DNA of 64,000 nt from Mactromeris polynyma (Eukaryota > Mollusca > Bivalvia > Venerida > Mactridae), in NCBI GenBank assembly GCA_032209605.1, contig JASFXZ010000018.1, positions 3,475,904-3,539,903 on the forward strand, in the 5' to 3' direction. Below are positions 63,201 to 64,000 of this stretch, in pieces. Position 1 is the stretch's first letter. Every line of letters starts with the position of its first letter. A model generated the notes under the pieces. That model was not told where the DNA came from. It searched no databases and worked only from the letters and a program-made list of their open reading frames with translations. Position numbers and translations under genes: made by a program.

Positions 63201-63798
63201 CGACATAGTTTAATTATTAGGTTTAAGATTCATGTAATAGCAGATATGTGCTCTTATTTAATTGCCAATATTTCCTGAATCCGCACATAAATATACTACA
63301 CCTTGTAATTTATAATCGTTAGCACATATTTATTAACGGCAACCTAGTAACATTATTTTATAACCCTGCCAAGTTTTAGTTCTTGTCTTCCCCACTGTTG
63401 TTTGTTGTTGTTTTATTTTTTATTTCATATCAAATTACTATAAGAAGGTTATTCTGTCACTATTCAAATAAATTCGGATGGTCACATAGCAGCAACATCT
63501 AAATATGCATTATTTGCAATCAAAATGCTTTTGTCTAGATGGATGTACTACATGTTTAATTACCATAATACAGTTAATATCAAATCGGCTTTTCACTAAT
63601 ATCTACAGCTAATATATCCCTATAATACGTTGTTGGTAATGATACAGGCTAGTTTTTGTTACTAAATCCACAGAGAAAAAATGTACCTTTATTGTATGCT
63701 GTTTCACTTGAAGCCCCATCGTTTCCACCGCAAACAACATATTTTACTGTTATTAAAATACAGAGTGTCCATACTGTTTTATTCCAATGTAATTCCAT
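51205..63798 (-). CDS. Gene A: two-module VWA7/hemicentin-like type I membrane protein, 875 aa
   Basis: Nineteen exons in transcript order: 63687-63798, 62524-62606, 61678-61837, 61292-61377, 60701-60842, 60284-60450, 59742-59853, 58660-58864, 58012-58108, 57560-57673, 57246-57399, 56307-56389, 54200-54341, 53579-53745, 53070-53181, 52578-52779, 52217-52313, 51658-51898, 51205-51356. They sum to 2628 nt, open throughout. Residues 1-37 contain the signal peptide (MELHWNKTVWTLCILITVKY...); an in-frame ATG at 63894 is also possible but would put a long polar stretch before the hydrophobic core. RKKR is at 63-66. Module 1 is residues 66-388, a Thr/Ser linker 389-426, module 2 427-745, a Ser/Thr stalk 746 to about 806, a membrane segment about 807-834, and a basic tail ending KFSPWK. 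No cysteine occurs in either module. All introns are GT-AG. No known function; the architecture is that of a cell-surface protein. Confidence 0.82.
53280..53390 (-). repeat. Dispersed repeat family R1, partial copy
   Basis: Minus-strand copy from about 53390 (GTACAGAGAACGCCACATAC) with a diverged inner part, in an intron of gene A. Confidence 0.55.
54621..54870 (+). repeat. Dispersed repeat family R1, long copy
   Basis: TGTTACAGAGAACGCCACAA, CACAGGGAAGCATCAGC, GGAGGTGAACGTGCAAACAT, GACTATAATAAACAACC and GATGGAATACACCAAAAGAC keep the type-copy order over about 250 bp. It lies in an intron of gene A. Confidence 0.65.
56850..57013 (-). repeat. Dispersed repeat family R1, copy
   Basis: Minus-strand copy beginning GTACAAGGGACGCAATATTC near 57013, then ATGCCTCCCCACAGAACC. 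It lies in an intron of gene A. Confidence 0.6.
57560..57673 (-). other. Thr/Ser-rich inter-module linker exon of gene A
   Basis: This 38-codon exon (114 nt, phase 0 at both ends) encodes a mucin-like stretch beginning TSASTTSVSTTTSSTTPTTT and sits between module 1 and module 2. It corresponds in position to the 75-codon stalk exon of gene B (35166-35390). It is probably O-glycosylated and extended, holding the two modules apart. Confidence 0.75.
58012..61837 (-). other. Module 1 of gene A (exons 3-9)
   Basis: Seven exons of 160, 86, 142, 167, 112, 205 and 97 nt encode one repeat unit. Order of parts: GLVDIAKF...YVDDTMTRLIFSV (first sandwich, like the VDSTVxxLxFxV stretch after the vWA in VWA7), a linker ending ATLDIPITS, ADYGIWKF...WDVTIQGES (galactose-binding-like sheet in the family), YKVKVTVEEL...TMPSE, AIMMGIQGKD...PVTLKLEVP (Ig-like), FTVTN...GENFTGTFILKAG, and VKIQARE...WRNVTII. 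The family assignment is from motif memory, not from a search. Confidence 0.7.
59122..59193 (+). tRNA. tRNA-like gene or tRNA-derived repeat, anticodon loop CTGGCAA (GGC)
   Basis: Arms fold as acceptor GTCGCTA/TAGCGCC with one mismatch, D arm TGGTGTAGTGGTTAGCA, anticodon stem ACGGA/CCCGT with a terminal A-C mismatch, and T arm CTGGG-TTCGATT-CCCGG. A GGC anticodon (Ala) is unusual for eukaryotes, and the D arm is of the Gln/Glu/His kind. It lies in an intron of gene A. It may be a pseudogene or a young SINE head rather than a working tRNA. Confidence 0.5.
62780..63012 (-). repeat. Dispersed repeat family R1, copy with poly-C tract
   Basis: From 63012 on the minus strand: CCCCACAAAGACCTCCCGG, AAAACCACAGTCC, TTTGAGGAGGTGCAAGGGC, GGTCACAAGGAAAGGCTCGG, a G run, and GGAACACATCAAAGAACAAG. 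Its block order is nearly that of the copy at 26333. It lies in an intron of gene A. Confidence 0.7.
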
Positions 63799-64000
63799 AT
63801 TATTTTCTAAGATGTTATTTCTTATAATCTGGAAATATATCTTGATTTCTGTATGCTCTTCACCACAGTATTTTTGTGTGATACTTTTCCGCAAAGGTCT
63901 ATCTTAAATGGTGACTTATCAATGTTATTTTGTTAAAGCCGATAATGTATTTTGCCAACGGGGATGACAAATTGTTAAATAAAGCTTTTTCCTTACTCAA

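Noticed and set aside
1..64000. CRISPR arrays, bacterial operons, ribosomal RNA genes
   Set aside because: No regularly spaced direct repeats, no long uninterrupted coding runs and no rRNA-like conserved stretches; intron-exon structure marks the DNA as eukaryotic.

Overview
The window is AT-rich animal nuclear DNA. Short exons separated by long introns are joined mostly by GT-AG splice sites, and many transposon and SINE copies lie between them. The SINE type (a tRNA-like head and a tail with 'gaaacggcg') and the gene family suggest a mollusc, probably a bivalve. That assignment is an inference and was not tested against a database.

The coding content is one tandem family. Four paralogous genes lie on the minus strand: gene D (1 to about 5225, cut by the left edge), gene C (15137-24425), gene B (34152-42576) and gene A (51205-63798). 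I rebuilt three of them exon by exon. Each gives an uninterrupted frame whose total is divisible by three: A 19 exons and 875 aa, B 12 exons and 577 aa, C 11 exons and 430 aa. Each encodes a signal peptide, a short variable N-terminal exon, a cysteine-free beta-rich module of about 320 residues, a Ser/Thr-rich stalk of variable length, one transmembrane segment and a short cytoplasmic tail. Gene A carries the module twice. The module resembles the region that follows the vWA domain in VWA7/hemicentin-like proteins, but no vWA domain is encoded, so these look like vWA-less, membrane-anchored members of that family. Their function is unknown; a variable cell-surface recognition or adhesion role is a hypothesis only.

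The intron phases are the same in A, B and C (1,0,1,0,1,0,1,2,0...). The module is bounded by phase-0 introns, so it can be duplicated or fused in frame, as gene A shows. A and B, but not C or D, have a furin-like R-x-K-R motif assembled across the junction that enters the module.

The rest is non-coding or mobile DNA. It holds a Tc1-like transposase relic (375-953), a LINE reverse-transcriptase relic (about 3180-4030), a 2.1 kb inverted-repeat element (12864-14957) with a palindromic MITE nested in it, two TTAA-flanked inverted-repeat elements with internal repeat arrays (19294-20352 and 28347-30089), tRNA-derived SINEs, one tRNA-like sequence, two diverged tandem-repeat tracts, and at least eleven copies of one dispersed repeat. 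Almost all plus-strand open frames in the window are short and unsupported.
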